From Rehmannia glutinosa (taxonomy: Eukaryota > Streptophyta > Magnoliopsida > Lamiales > Orobanchaceae): a DNA stretch of 64,000 nucleotides. The stretch lies in assembly GCA_016081115.2 (NCBI GenBank), contig CM071931.1:24590317-24654316 (forward strand), in the 5' to 3' direction. Below the pieces are notes generated by a model. That model was not told the origin of the DNA. It did not search any database and saw only the letters and a program-made list of their open reading frames with translations. The translations under genes were made by a program, and so were the position numbers. Of this stretch, positions 46,077 to 57,539 are shown piece after piece (positions within the stretch are counted from its first letter, which is position 1; each line of letters opens with the position of its first letter).

Positions 46077-49000
46077 ATGGCTAAGGAGAGCAAGAAGAGT
46101 AAGGGTACATTGGATAAAGGGAGCAAGAAGAGGAAGGCGGCAGATATTGATGTTGTTGCAGAGCCGAGTAAGAAAAAGAAGGGAAAGGACAAAGGTAAAA
46201 AAGTGATAGACGGTAGCCAGAGTGACGAAGAATCCAAATATCCCAGACTGTGTACGAGATCAACGCTGAGGAGGTTCGCCAAAGTTATTAAGAAATTGAA
46301 CCCTGCACAGACGGCTGCCGTTAACGAGATTGGGTTCGGTGGACTGTTGCACATGAAGATCGTGGAAATACCGGCACAATTAACTTACTGGCTGGTTAAA
46401 ATTTTCAACCCGTTAAGCTGTGAACTGGTGATATCAAAAGGGAAAAAAATTCACGTAGACGCCACGGATGTGGAACGGGTTCTTGGAATCCCAAATGGTA
46501 GTGTGAATATTGAACGGAAGAACAAAGCGGGGGGATGTGAACTTTATAAAGAATGGCTAGAGATTTTTAATAAGCCTAACAACCACATCACGGCAAAACA
46601 CGTAGCTACGGAGATGTTAAAATTTGAGGACGGAGGTGATCGTTCAAGAGGCACTTTGTTGCCCTGGTGGATCGCTTGATTATCGGGAATAACCCTATTG
46701 GTTATGTTAACCCCCTCATGATGGACAAACTGGAGAATGTTCATAATATTCGCAACCTTGGGGTGCGAGTACACAATTAATACGCTGGTGACAAACCATG
46801 CACGTTGGGGAGAAGGAAGCAAAAATGTTCAATGGCCCCCTTTTGTTTTTATCGGTAAGCGGTAAATTATTATTGTTTTACATTTTTGTATCACTACATT
46901 GCATACTTTTCTAATTTTTGTTGTTTGTGTAGGTTTTTATTTGGATAGGGTTGTTTTCTATACTAGGGACGTGACTAGAACTCTCCCCCAAGATTAGAGG
47001 TTGGACTTCTCGGATCATTAAGAAAAGGGTACGCAAGGAGATGAAAGAAGGTGGATTTGGGCGGGGTCATTTGGCGAACCGCTCCGTATAAAATGCGGTT
47101 TTGAACGGGCGGTCGGCGGTGACATTGGGCTGGTAGGAAGTCGGTCAATGAAAGGCGCACGTCGTCCGGATTGAGAGCCACGAGGTAAAATTTTTAGTTC
47201 GGTTTGGTTGGTTGAATCCATTTTGATTAATGCTTGTGCGTATAAAATATATGCTTATACATGTAGTTAAATTTGCTTTTATTAGATAAATGATGGAGAA
47301 TTTGATTGTTGTAATCGTTGCATTCATTTATAGTTAATAATGCTTATTATGTTTCCCAAATGTGCTTATATATGTTGCTCAAATGCTTACATTTGTTATT
47401 GTAATTTTGGTTCCCTCAAATGTCTTTGGAATATTTTTTATGACATATGACACCATCTTATATGGTGTGCTAATATTGCTCACGAATATTTTTTGTCTTG
47501 CTTATGAGTTTTGCCAATTCTCGCTTACATGTGTTGCATATAATGCTTACATAACGATGAAATATTTAATTATTTGCACTTTTTCTATTTTTTTGTCTAA
47601 TGTTTGGTTTGCTTATGATAGTTTCCAATTATGCTTATATGTGTTGCTAATAATGCTTACGTAATAATGAAGTATTAATTATTTTTATTTTTGGTATTAT
47701 TGTCTAATGTATTTGACTTTTTATGGGATTTGCAAATTATGCTTATATATGCTTTGCTTATTATGCTTACAAGTAATGATGAAGTGTAAATCATGATATG
47801 TAGTCATTTAAATATTTCTCCTCAGAATCGACATTTTGGTTTGATAACTTTTGGAAAGGAGTATAAATCGAGATTCTTTGAAGAAGTTGTCGCCTTGCTA
47901 CATATGTGGTTTCCATATAATCGCGTTGCTTGAAAATGCTCCAAAAGAGATGACAAAGCAAAACTTTTGCAAATTACAAGATTCGGCGATGATGCTTATA
48001 TGCTCGGCTAGTAAGCACACATTGAATGCGGGCGGACCCCATGCCGACGATATGAGCGAGACGCACTGACACAAGCTTTTGGAATAATCCCGAGACGATA
48101 ATCTGCAATCGAAAAGTTGAGATTGCACTTGGTCGTAGGGAAGAGTACGAAAAGGGTGGGGAAGATTTGCCAAGTTTCACCTGGTGTTACCCAAGAGCCT
48201 CGTTAAAATTGTGGGCGGGGATGTAAGATTTTTTGATATTTTTTTTTTCTGTTATTTTTTAACATCCTATACGCCGCTTACTATGAATAGAATGTTGGGT
48301 TTTTGTATTGTCGATGTGTGTTGTTGCTTTTTTTCTTGTTTTATTAATAGGGTGGGGTTAGCGGGGCACGTGATGTTGGCGAAGATGGTGTGGATATTGA
48401 GACGGTGTCGGGGGATAGTGACTACGAGGATGACGAGGAGGATGACAAATGAGGATGACGAGGAAGATGAGGGTAAGAGCGGCGAAAATGAGGATGAGGA
48501 TGGTAGTAGTGACGATGATGAGGGGATCCTGTTGACGCCCGAGTTGGAACAAGACGCGGTGACAAAGTGGGAACGAAGAAGATGAGGTTAACAAAGGCTT
48601 GGATGAGATGGAGGGAGGGCAAATTGAGAATGCATTACGATTGACGTGTTGTCCAATGTTCAAAACTTGAAATGATGGTTTCGAATCGGATTTTTGAAAA
48701 TCCGCCGAATCGTATGTTTCTTTTTTATTTTGTTTATTTTAAAAAATGACTTTTTTATGATGTTTTTAGTTTGAGCAATTGTATGAACATGCAAGGAGGA
48801 AGTCATATTTGGTAGTGGTGAATTTAATATAACAAGACAAGATATGGAGACTCGAAGGGGGGGACAAGACGTCGTGCTATTGTGGATACCGGTCTTTTAT
48901 CCCGAATCGCAAGGAATCGTTGAGGGCCGATAGTTCTCCGCGTAGATTCTTTGCCACGACATATCCCACTCGTATGTTTCACCCACATTTCTTGGTAGAT

Positions 49001-50125
49001 AATTTTGTGATGCATGAGTTTTGACTGGTTTATATGCTTTTTGTTAGTAGTATCCATTATTATGCTCTGTTTTTGTATATTATGCTTATGGATATATCAA
49101 ATTATGCTTCCTGGATGCTTTCCATTATGCTAGTGTTTCGTGAATTCATGGATTATAAATTTGCTTAAGTTGGGTTTGAGTTATGCTTATTAATGTTATG
49201 CATATTGCTTATCATGTTATATTTCGCCCCATTATGTCTTTAGGTATAATAGATTGCTTGTGTCTGTATGAACAATGCTTATGTATGCATTAAATGTTGC
49301 TTGCCGCAAGAGTTAATTACTTCTAATTTAATCATATTTTTATTGCGACATTCACAATTGCAATGCCCAAAGAATGCGCCTTTCTTCAGTGAAACGGTTA
49401 AGACATTCAAATAAAGCTTCGACGTTGAGTTTAGCGATTCCAGCGCGAGCAGGATGGAGGAGATCCAGTTGGTATGTATGATATGGTGAGGCTTTTTTTT
49501 TTTTTTGTCCGTGAACCTAACATTTTTGTTACCCATTGTGTAGTTCTTCTTCCCAATATTCAAGAGTGAACATTTTTTCGTGGTATGCTTCGACGTTAAA
49601 AAAAAGTTCTGCCATGTATTAGACAACTCTTCGGTTGGCGGCAACAAAACCCTCAAATACGATGGCGTTCCTGATAAATTGGTCAGTTCGTCTCTATAGA
49701 TGATTGAAGATATATTTTCATTCTTTATTGTTTTACTGATTCAAATATATATTTTTTTAATGGACAATGACAAGTATTTTCGCAATACCTATCGACTAAG
49801 GGTTTCCGTCAATTGCTCGTGTGATCCAAAGAACGATCGCATCTCGTTTGTGCATGCCCTGGAGGGACAAGGATAACAAAGTTGATTGTGGTATCTTCGC
49901 AATGCGCCATATGGAGACCTATATGGGAGGTGGGATCGAAAATTGGGATAGCGGGCTCCGGAAGAACGACGAGGCGCAACTTTTGATGATGCGTAGAAAG
50001 TACGCACCGCAATATGCTTGGACTCACCGAATGATCTTAGGAGGCGGTAATGGGACGAGTGAAGGTGTTTGCCAAAAAGAATTAAGATCAACCCTAACAT
50101 TTTATTTGTTTTGTACTTTTTATTG
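46077..50125 (+). pseudogene. MULE-borne Ulp1-like (C48) cysteine protease gene
   Basis: It starts MAKESKKSKG with a Lys-rich, NLS-like N terminus. A conserved plant-transposon region follows (LCTRSTLRRFAKVIKKLNPA, IGFGGLLHMKIVEIPAQLTY, DATDVERVLGIPNGS). The frame then slips at about 46641 and continues as VALVDRLIIGNNPIGYVNPL and NVQWPPFVF (to about 46853). A D/E-rich segment lies at about 48360-48530. The protease half has SEHFFVVCFD (catalytic His, 49571-49573), HVLDNSS (Asp, about 49622) and KVDCGIFAMRHMETYM (Cys, 49887-49889): the His-Asp-Cys order of SUMO proteases. Exons are split by introns rich in ATGCTTAT. Ulp1 enzymes remove SUMO; the role on transposons is unknown. Frame breaks make it a likely pseudogene. 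Confidence 0.75.
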
Positions 50126-50746
50126 ATATTTGAAGTACTCTTTAGCGATCTTCCGCACTGTTAACTCCGCTTGGTCTTTGAAGTACTTTCTAGTGGTTTT
50201 TGAATGTTTTTTTGATTAGTGCCTATGTAAGCGAGAATTCAAGTGGTTAATCAAATAGGTTAACTCTATTTTGCAAGCAATCATTTTCATGATATGATAA
50301 AATGTTTCTAATTACTTCAAATATTTTTAAGCAAAGTGTTCTTCTTCACCGTAGCGTAAATCTCTTCGCAATGCAAGCAATATTCAAATGTTTTAACTTC
50401 TTCAAGTATACAAATGTTTCGTAGCGTAATTCAAACGATGCACAAGCGTAAATCATTTGTCTTGTTAGCATTATTTCAAAAATTATAACTTATCAAGTAT
50501 GTCATACTATATAGTTGTAATCAAATGTGTTTTAGCATGAGTTAAATGTTGTCCATGCAGATTTTAATGTTTTTGTAGGTACGTATATCATGTTATTTTA
50601 TATTGCGTAAAAATAATCAAAGTGCAAGATAAAAAAAATTAACTTAAAAAATAAGCGATAAAATATGCATAAATAAGCAAAGATCAAATGCTTTAATAAG
50701 CGCCTCAAACATGCACTCGCAAAAATAAAAACATCAACTACTTGTC

Positions 50747-53700
50747 GTGACGCCCCGCTATTGTGCGAACCTATTTCTCCGCATTTCCCACAACGCTCTT
50801 CATTTTCTCACCTTTTTATCGCCTTTTCCTTCCGACTCTGGTCGGCTTTTGACTCGACTACCGCTCCCCTTATTTTTGGCCTGTGTTGGCGGCAACACTA
50901 CGACGCCTAGATGGGTTTTGTCTCCAACGAATCCTTCGATCAATGTTTGTCCATTCACCGCACGGAATCGGTTTGTTCCTTCAAAGAATTGTTCTTTATG
51001 TTCTTTTATGATGCTTGACAGTATTCAATCTTGGATTTATCGTCATTTGATAGAATCAAACAATAGTGAATGTCGGACTAAATCATGGATCGTTGTATCA
51101 CACCGCAAATCGATCCGAAATTGTTCAACGAATCATTGTTTGGACACCGTAGCATGGATGCATTTTTCGTCCATCTTTTGTGAATATATTTGGTCGATTT
51201 TATCGGCCTCTTTTAGTAGCGAAAATATGACGACATACAAGCCCGATCTGTAAACATTTTGCAAATCGCATTCCATCGCATCTTCATTTATATATGAAAC
51301 CACCGTAGACTCCTATTTCCACGCCCTGATTTTATAAGTGCGGTGTGTCACCCGTTTATGATTTCCATCGTCACGCACTTGTAACAAGATGATTCGATTT
51401 CGGGCGCTCACAAAGCAGAAAACACTGTTCCCGTATACACAACTGATGCATGTTTCTCAATTTCTAATTGTGTTTTGCATTTGGGCAAGCTGGATTCCAT
51501 CTCGTTGTTCAGTTTGTCTACGGCATGTCGCTGAGCTTCTATAGCGCTATCGTAGTGCATGAAAAATTCCACTAGACTAACTCGGGGTTGGTGAAACTCC
51601 CGAACCAGCTGTTAGCACTCTCCGATCTTGACGTGGTTCTGAGCAATCCGCTCAATTGCACATTTTTAAAATAAGCGGGTATCCACGATTTTCTGATTTC
51701 AAACATATGTTTGAACCATGAATGCGAAGTCAGCTGGTAATCATTCATCAACTGTGCCCATCTCTCCTCAAATTCTGGAGGTTCAATGTAGTTACTCCAA
51801 ACAATGCGATTCAATCTTTCCATGAATTCCTCGTCCTTAAGCAAAGTATGCCCCACTTTCGCACCAACCTTTTCCATGATATGCCACATACATAGTCGGT
51901 GAATACTGTTCTTGAAAACCCTTTTAATAGCATTTTTCATTGCGGGATCTTGATCAGTAACTATGTATGTTGGCTCATGCCCCATTGCCTTTAAGAAAAT
52001 TTGAATAGCCGCATATCGATTCTTCATCTTCCTTTAGAAGTAACCCGGACGCGAACGTAACACATCTTCGATGATTGTCCACACCAAGGAACGGCGCAAA
52101 AACCATTTTGTACCTAGGTTTGTTGTGACAAGTCACCTCATTTTTCACAAGATAAGAAATTTCATTCAAGTTCGACGCATGCAATTTTTCTATAATACAT
52201 AAGCAACATTGTAATAATATATAAGCATATTATGTTAAATTCGTATGCATATCCACACATCAATACATGCTTTGTAATGAAATGGCCATTTTCTTTAAAA
52301 GATTATATATTTTCGTATGCGATGAAGGCAACTCGTAAGCACTCTTTTCCTTTTTGTTATGCATTCATCGTGGACTATTTAAAAAAGATGAATGATCATG
52401 AATTCTGCATGCGATTGCACCCCATACCGTTAGTGTTGTATGTTGCATCGAAAGATATAACATCCCGAACATTCTCAGTAGTTTTGCTTGCACATTGGAT
52501 CAGCCCCAAATAATCGTGTAAGTTGGTCGTTTTCATCAACGCATAGTTGAATCTTCAGATTTGGACAAACTTCAATCTTTTTCAAAAACTTATCAATAAT
52601 AAGTCAGTGCATCGGCTCCACGGACATAAGCTTTCACTCTCTCTTGAAATTTTTAAAGTCGATTGGCGGTCGCCTACATTCGAATACCCTCCAACCATCT
52701 CCTTATACAGTTGATAAGTTTTCGCTGGCCCAATGTTTGCTTTTATACAGCTTAGTATGAATTTTTGGTGAGCCAAATTTAAATTCCTATTCGCCTTTAG
52801 AAAGTGTCTGTACACCCCAGGCGTCAATGAATGCGTGTGCCGGATTTCAAAACTCTTTACTGTGTAAGAACCAGATTCAGTGGCTTGGAACACGCAACGC
52901 GCCTTGCATCCCACCCTTGCTTTGTTTCCCCGTGTCTCACTTGTGAGACTTCGTCATCATTTTAGCTCCGCTTCTTCGTGATGCGGATGAGTTGCCAACC
53001 TTTTTGAACCCTTCGCGGTTGCAAACAACGTATTGCATGCGTATTATATCATCACCGTGGAAGCATTTGGTTGTACTAATTCTCACATCAAACCGTGGCA
53101 CGCCCATAATCCTTGTAGAATTGTATTCCGCTCTTGACACTATCAAAAATCATCCCTTCTTTTGGAGTCAGATGTTCATCACATTCTGGTATCCAATTCA
53201 CAGACGAATCCGTTGTTATTTCAATCCGTTGCTACGGAGCACTTGCAATTACAACTGTCTCAACAAAAGAAATAAATAAGCAAGATTTTGAAACTACGTT
53301 AGCATAATGGTCACTTTTTATAAGCAATAATATACTGACATATAAGCAAAGAACATGACCAGGACAACCGGCGTTGTAATCAAATAATTTCAGTTCATAC
53401 AACCTAAATAATGATCAATTAACCCGATCGGTTATTGTGCAACATGGTTTATTATGCAACATGTTTTCTATCATATCATATACGTTTTTTAAAGAAAAAA
53501 ATGGGGACGAATAATTAAATTTCATGCCTCATATATATGTTCATACTTATAAGCATATTAGAATTAATGTATAAGCATTATTATGGATACTAATAAGCAT
53601 ATGATCTGGTTAATATGAAGAAAAAGAACGTGGACGGGGAACTAAATTTTAGGTGTTCGGAAGTATGGTGGTAACCATAAGAACATTTATAGGCAACTGA

Positions 53701-54440
53701 AAGCAAATTTATCATAACTAACAAGCAACTCAATGGGTAAACACACACACACAAAAAAAAATGGCATGAAGATATGCCCTTTTATGGACTACTAAGAAGT
53801 TCACATTTGTAAGCATACTATTCTCAAGGAATAAGCGAAGTTGCATGACCGCATAAGCATATTTCTGGGTAATAATTACAAATAAAAATGAAAATGATTG
53901 ATCAAATCATTGATCTTAGGAAAAATTACGAATCAAATATTAAGAAGAATCAAGAATAAAAGGAACAATGAATACAATTTCGTAGTAAAGGAAAAGTGGA
54001 CTACTAAGAAGTTCACATTTGTAAGATAATATTCTCAAGGCATACGCAGAGTTCAGCCCGTATAAGCATATTTAAAGGTAATAATTACAAGCAAAAATGA
54101 AAATGATTGATCGAATCATTGATTTTAGGAAAAATTACGAATCAAATATTAAGGAGAATCAGTAACAAAATGAACAATCAATACAATTTCGTAGTCAAGG
54201 AAAAGTGTTACCTTGTTCTTCATTAGTATTGAAGTTTTCTTCATATGTGTCGTCCATTCCCTCCTTCCTTGTTTCAGCGCTGCAAATGGTGAATTTTCGG
54301 TGAGTTGGGAGATTATCCACGTTAGAGAAGAATGGTGGACAAGGAAATAAAGTGGACGATTTTAATTCAAGAATGAGATATGGTGGAGTTTGATTGTAAC
54401 TAATCCTATTTTTTTGGGATCTACTAGATTTAGCTACCAT
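50747..54440 (-). pseudogene. FAR1-related / MULE transposase gene
   Basis: Coding pieces on the minus strand: a short N-terminal piece from 54440; a FAR1 DNA-binding region about 52930-53250 (PKEGMIFDSV, QYVVCNREGFKKV); GCKARCVFQ and YKEMVGGYSNVGD (52582-52914); the MULE core 51572-52184 (FAPFLGVDNHRRCVTFASGL, TYIVTDQDPAMKNAI, HRLCMWHIMEKV, TSRSESANSWFGSF); and a C-terminal zinc knuckle RCGKCGEIGSHN about 50760-50810. This is the layout of FAR1/FRS proteins and Jittery-type transposases. The Asp of VDNHRR, the Asp of TDQD and the Glu of SRSES are candidate catalytic residues. Frame changes (about 52020 and 50800) and stops show decay. It is convergent with the Ulp1 gene, so it is best read as the element's own transposase, not a host FRS gene. 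Confidence 0.8.
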
Positions 54441-54602
54441 TATTTATTATGGTATGAACTAATGTACCCTCCATATGGGCTGATTCGAATTATTTGCCAA
54501 AGAATTAGAAAGGATTAATCTCACCATCTACATCAATTTATCTACGGCTTGGATCCGGTCCTACGTACTCACATAATAGGGGGTCCTATATAACCCATCC
54601 CC

Positions 54603-54603
<1 letters not shown>

Positions 54604-54651
<48 letters not shown>
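54604..54651. repeat. (TA)n(TG)n compound microsatellite
   Basis: TATATATA changes to GTGTGTGT directly outside the right end of the Mutator-like element. Confidence 0.95.
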
Positions 54652-54655
<4 letters not shown>

Positions 54656-54881
54656 TCTTGAATCACTCGATTTACCTTTTTTATTAATTGTTTGAATAAG
54701 GAAGGAAATATATAGTGATTAAAATTAAAATGGGAAGTCAATATTTAATAACTACAATCAAATGATTATAATTGTTTTTAGGCTCTTGCAAAAATCTAAT
54801 ATAATTGCATGATTCGTATAGATACAATATTTAATACGAAATAGAATTTACTTAATTTGTTTAACAATCTTACTAAAATGG

Positions 54882-55036
54882 GGGTTAGTCGATGCTACCC
54901 ACTTGGGTAGCTACCAACCGAGTTCTATACCATTGGATTAACACACACCCATGTGGATGTGTGTGTGTATGTGTTGATCTAACGGTATAGAACCCAGTTG
55001 GTAGTAGCTACCCAAGTGGGTAGCATCTACTTACCC
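54882..55036. mobile_element. Foldback MITE with 9-bp target duplication
   Basis: Almost the whole 155 bp is an inverted repeat: GATGCTACCCACTTGGGTAG pairs with CTACCCAAGTGGGTAGCATC, then GTTCTATACC with GGTATAGAAC, then ACACACAC with GTGTGTGT. The ends are GGGTTAG and CTTACCC. The flanks CTAAAATGG (54873-54881, 55037-55045) match exactly. It is probably a Mutator-type MITE and its transcript would be a near-perfect hairpin. Confidence 0.88.
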
Positions 55037-55045
55037 CTAAAATGG

Positions 55046-55469
55046 ATGGAAATAACAAGTTAACGATATATGATAGTTACTACAATTTTTATAGTTACTA
55101 CAATGTTCAGTATGCGACCAGCCAAATTTTTTAAATTAAAAAAACATCAAAAACTGTTTTTAGCAAATGCATTAGGTGGAAAAACAAAATTGGAAATAGA
55201 TTTGTTATTATATATATCTATATATAAGATATTTATTGAGCAATGAGATTTATCTAAAATATTTGGTTTTCAAACTCGGTTTTATAAAAGAACAAGTAAT
55301 ATCGTCATGCAGACAAAGGCATGTATATTATTAATTTAATATTACCGATTTATAATCAAACTATCTATTAATATGAATTGGTATTTATTACTTTATTTTA
55401 ATAATAATATCCATATGAAGTAAATAAAACAAAAAATTATATATATGATGCTACTTTTTTTTTTTTTTA
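55046..55469. other. AT-rich intergenic DNA
   Basis: No gene or repeat terminus is seen. Confidence 0.5.
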
Positions 55470-55900
55470 GGGCGGATATCTCAAGTCAACCCAGGTTGAC
55501 CAAAATCATCTTCTCGAGAGGAAGTCTTCGTCTTTGTCCTCTTCTCGAGGGTAAGTCTTCTCGTCTTCTTCTCCTCGAGCCGGAAAATCCTTTGATGGGA
55601 ACTTGCACGCACACACGAGTAAATGTTAGAGGTCCCGAGAGTTGTCCGGGAGGCCCCTCCGACGCTCAAGTCGGACGGTGAACTAGAGAAATAAATAGTA
55701 ATCGAATCTTGAATAATGAATGCGTAGGGAGAATAATGAATTAATTATGAGTTAATTACTTACGGATAATATGAGAGACCTTTTATACCTGGAAATGGGC
55801 CTCGTGGGCCATGTAGGAGAATTTGGCCTATGGGCTAGTCCACGTAAGAGAAAACGGCCGCTTGGGCCAAATCCGTACTCCTTTGGGCCGGTTTAATTAT
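55470..55900. repeat. LTR-like fragment
   Basis: A moderately GC-rich island in AT-rich DNA. It has repeated TCTTCTCGAG phrases, GGGAGGCCCCTCCGACGCTC (the 'cctccgacgc' style common in plant LTRs) and CCTTTTATACCTGG. It has no partner or internal domains, so the identity is tentative. Confidence 0.35.
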
Positions 55901-56985
55901 TAACAGCTCATTGCACAATTAATATTAAATAAACAAATATAAAATGAATTATATTTCAATTATAAAATACCATTTTTATCCCCAACAATATCAAATTTAT
56001 ATTTTCAATTATAGGCTTAAACTAGTCTTTTGTCCGTGTAATGCACGGGTGTCTTTAATCAATCAAATATTAAGAGAGCAAAAAGTAGATCATAAATTTA
56101 CCATAATAAAATATTTGTTCCAACATTTGTAATTAAGATTAATTATCTTAACGAAATTATTTTAACTGTGAGCCTACAAGTGTTGGTCCGATTGTTAATC
56201 ATGTATTTCCCAATATTACTTTACTAATTACCAAATTTGCGTTATATATTGCATTTATAGTTTTACTATTATTAGAGGGTGGTTTATGTAGAAACAAAAT
56301 TGAGATACTATTTATAAGTGGCTTTATTATTATATATATTAAACAAAAATCATGCTCCAAATTTTGTAGTATAATTTTAGGAAAAAATTATTCTATTTTT
56401 ATATATACACATATGTAAAAAAAGTATCAAATAGACAAATTCATATCTAATAGTCCAAAATTTGCAAATTTGAAAGTTGCATATGAAAATATGCTGATAA
56501 ATATAAAAATAATTTCTATTAACTAAAAAAGTACGTCAATATATATTAAAAATAATTTTCTATATATAAAACACTGTTATGAATATAATTTTATTTGAAA
56601 TATAAACTTAATTTATCATTACATAAATATATATATGCCATGTATGGATATATGTAATATATAATATTTAGATACATATTATGATATATTTTTCAATCAA
56701 AATAAGTATTTTCTAATTGAATTTAATAATAAACTTAAATGCAATTTATATAATTATGAAAAATTGGGTTACGCCTAGATGACAAATATACATATATCGC
56801 AAGTATCAAAATACATGAACTTACAAATTGATGTCAAATAGCCAAAATCTATAATTATTGTAGCCCATTATAAAATAAGTTTTTAGTAAATATATCTAAT
56901 ATTTTTTTATGTTTATCTTTTTTATATATGCAATATGTAAGTCCAAGTGCTACGATAATCTAGGGGTGAATAGATTATGCCCATT
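55901..56985. other. AT-rich intergenic DNA
   Basis: Strongly AT-rich with no coding signal. A Helitron-like CCGTGTAATGCACGGGT lies near 56034. Confidence 0.5.
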
Positions 56986-57285
56986 TTCTTTATTATGCCC
57001 TCTTTTTTGAATGATCAAGCAAAGACAAGAATGGAAGTGCGGGAAGTAAACAACACACGTCGATTTATAGAGGTTCAACCCACTTTGGGCCTAATCCTCT
57101 ACCACCCCAAAGTATCTCCTGGATGGATTTCAAAAAGAAAAAGAATTTTATTAATAGTTACCAAAACTATTACAACTTCACCTTGAAGAGTATCCCACTC
57201 TTCTTACAACACCTCTTTGAAGATTACCACAATCTTCTAGCTACGGCACCTTGTGAAGATTACCACAATCTTCCACCTTGAATAG
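56986..57285. repeat. Fragment of a related LTR
   Basis: AAGTGCGGGAA and TTTATAGAGGTTC are shared, in the same order, with 57890-57945 inside the LTR to the right. CTTTGAAGATTACCACAATC and a close variant are repeated. It is a piece of a related LTR that has no ends of its own here. Confidence 0.5.
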
Positions 57286-57539
57286 TGTAGGTCCCAAGGG
57301 GTGTGAGTGTAAGGTTTAGAAGGGGGTTGAACAAACCTTACCAAATTTTTCGATTTAGTCCTTTTTAAAAGTTCGAGTTGATACTACACAATGTGTCCTT
57401 AGTGGATAGCCAATTTAGTTAATCAAGTAGAGTTAGTCACTCAACGGACTTCGACTAAGCTTGTTGATAGAATAACTCAGTTTAAAGACTGAATTAGCTC
57501 AACTATGGTTTGATTTATTGGAAGACTTAACACCCTTAA
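57286..57539 (-). repeat. Duplicated LTR end
   Basis: TGTAGGTCCCAAGGGGTGTG through GAAGACTTAACACCCTTAA is repeated in tandem, with divergence, at 57540-57795. It is either a tandem duplication within the LTR or the truncated end of a second copy. Confidence 0.7.

Larger units (their letters stand above)
44736..54603. mobile_element. Mutator-like element carrying Ulp1-like protease and FAR1-type transposase
   Basis: Degenerate inverted ends share the pattern TGAGTACRYRRGACC.RATC.RAG.CGT.GAT (left about 44768-44800, right about 54538-54570), with weaker similarity over about 100 bp out to GATTAATC. Both ends abut TA repeats, so the 9-bp duplication cannot be resolved. Inside are convergent genes: a Ulp1-like C48 protease (+) and a FAR1/MULE transposase (-). 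Ulp1 domains on MULEs are known from melon, Arabidopsis and rice. Many stops and frame changes show the element is decayed. Confidence 0.75.

Noticed and set aside
50747..51253. 168-codon plus-strand ORF
   Set aside because: It is the antisense shadow of the C-terminal part of the FAR1-type transposase gene.
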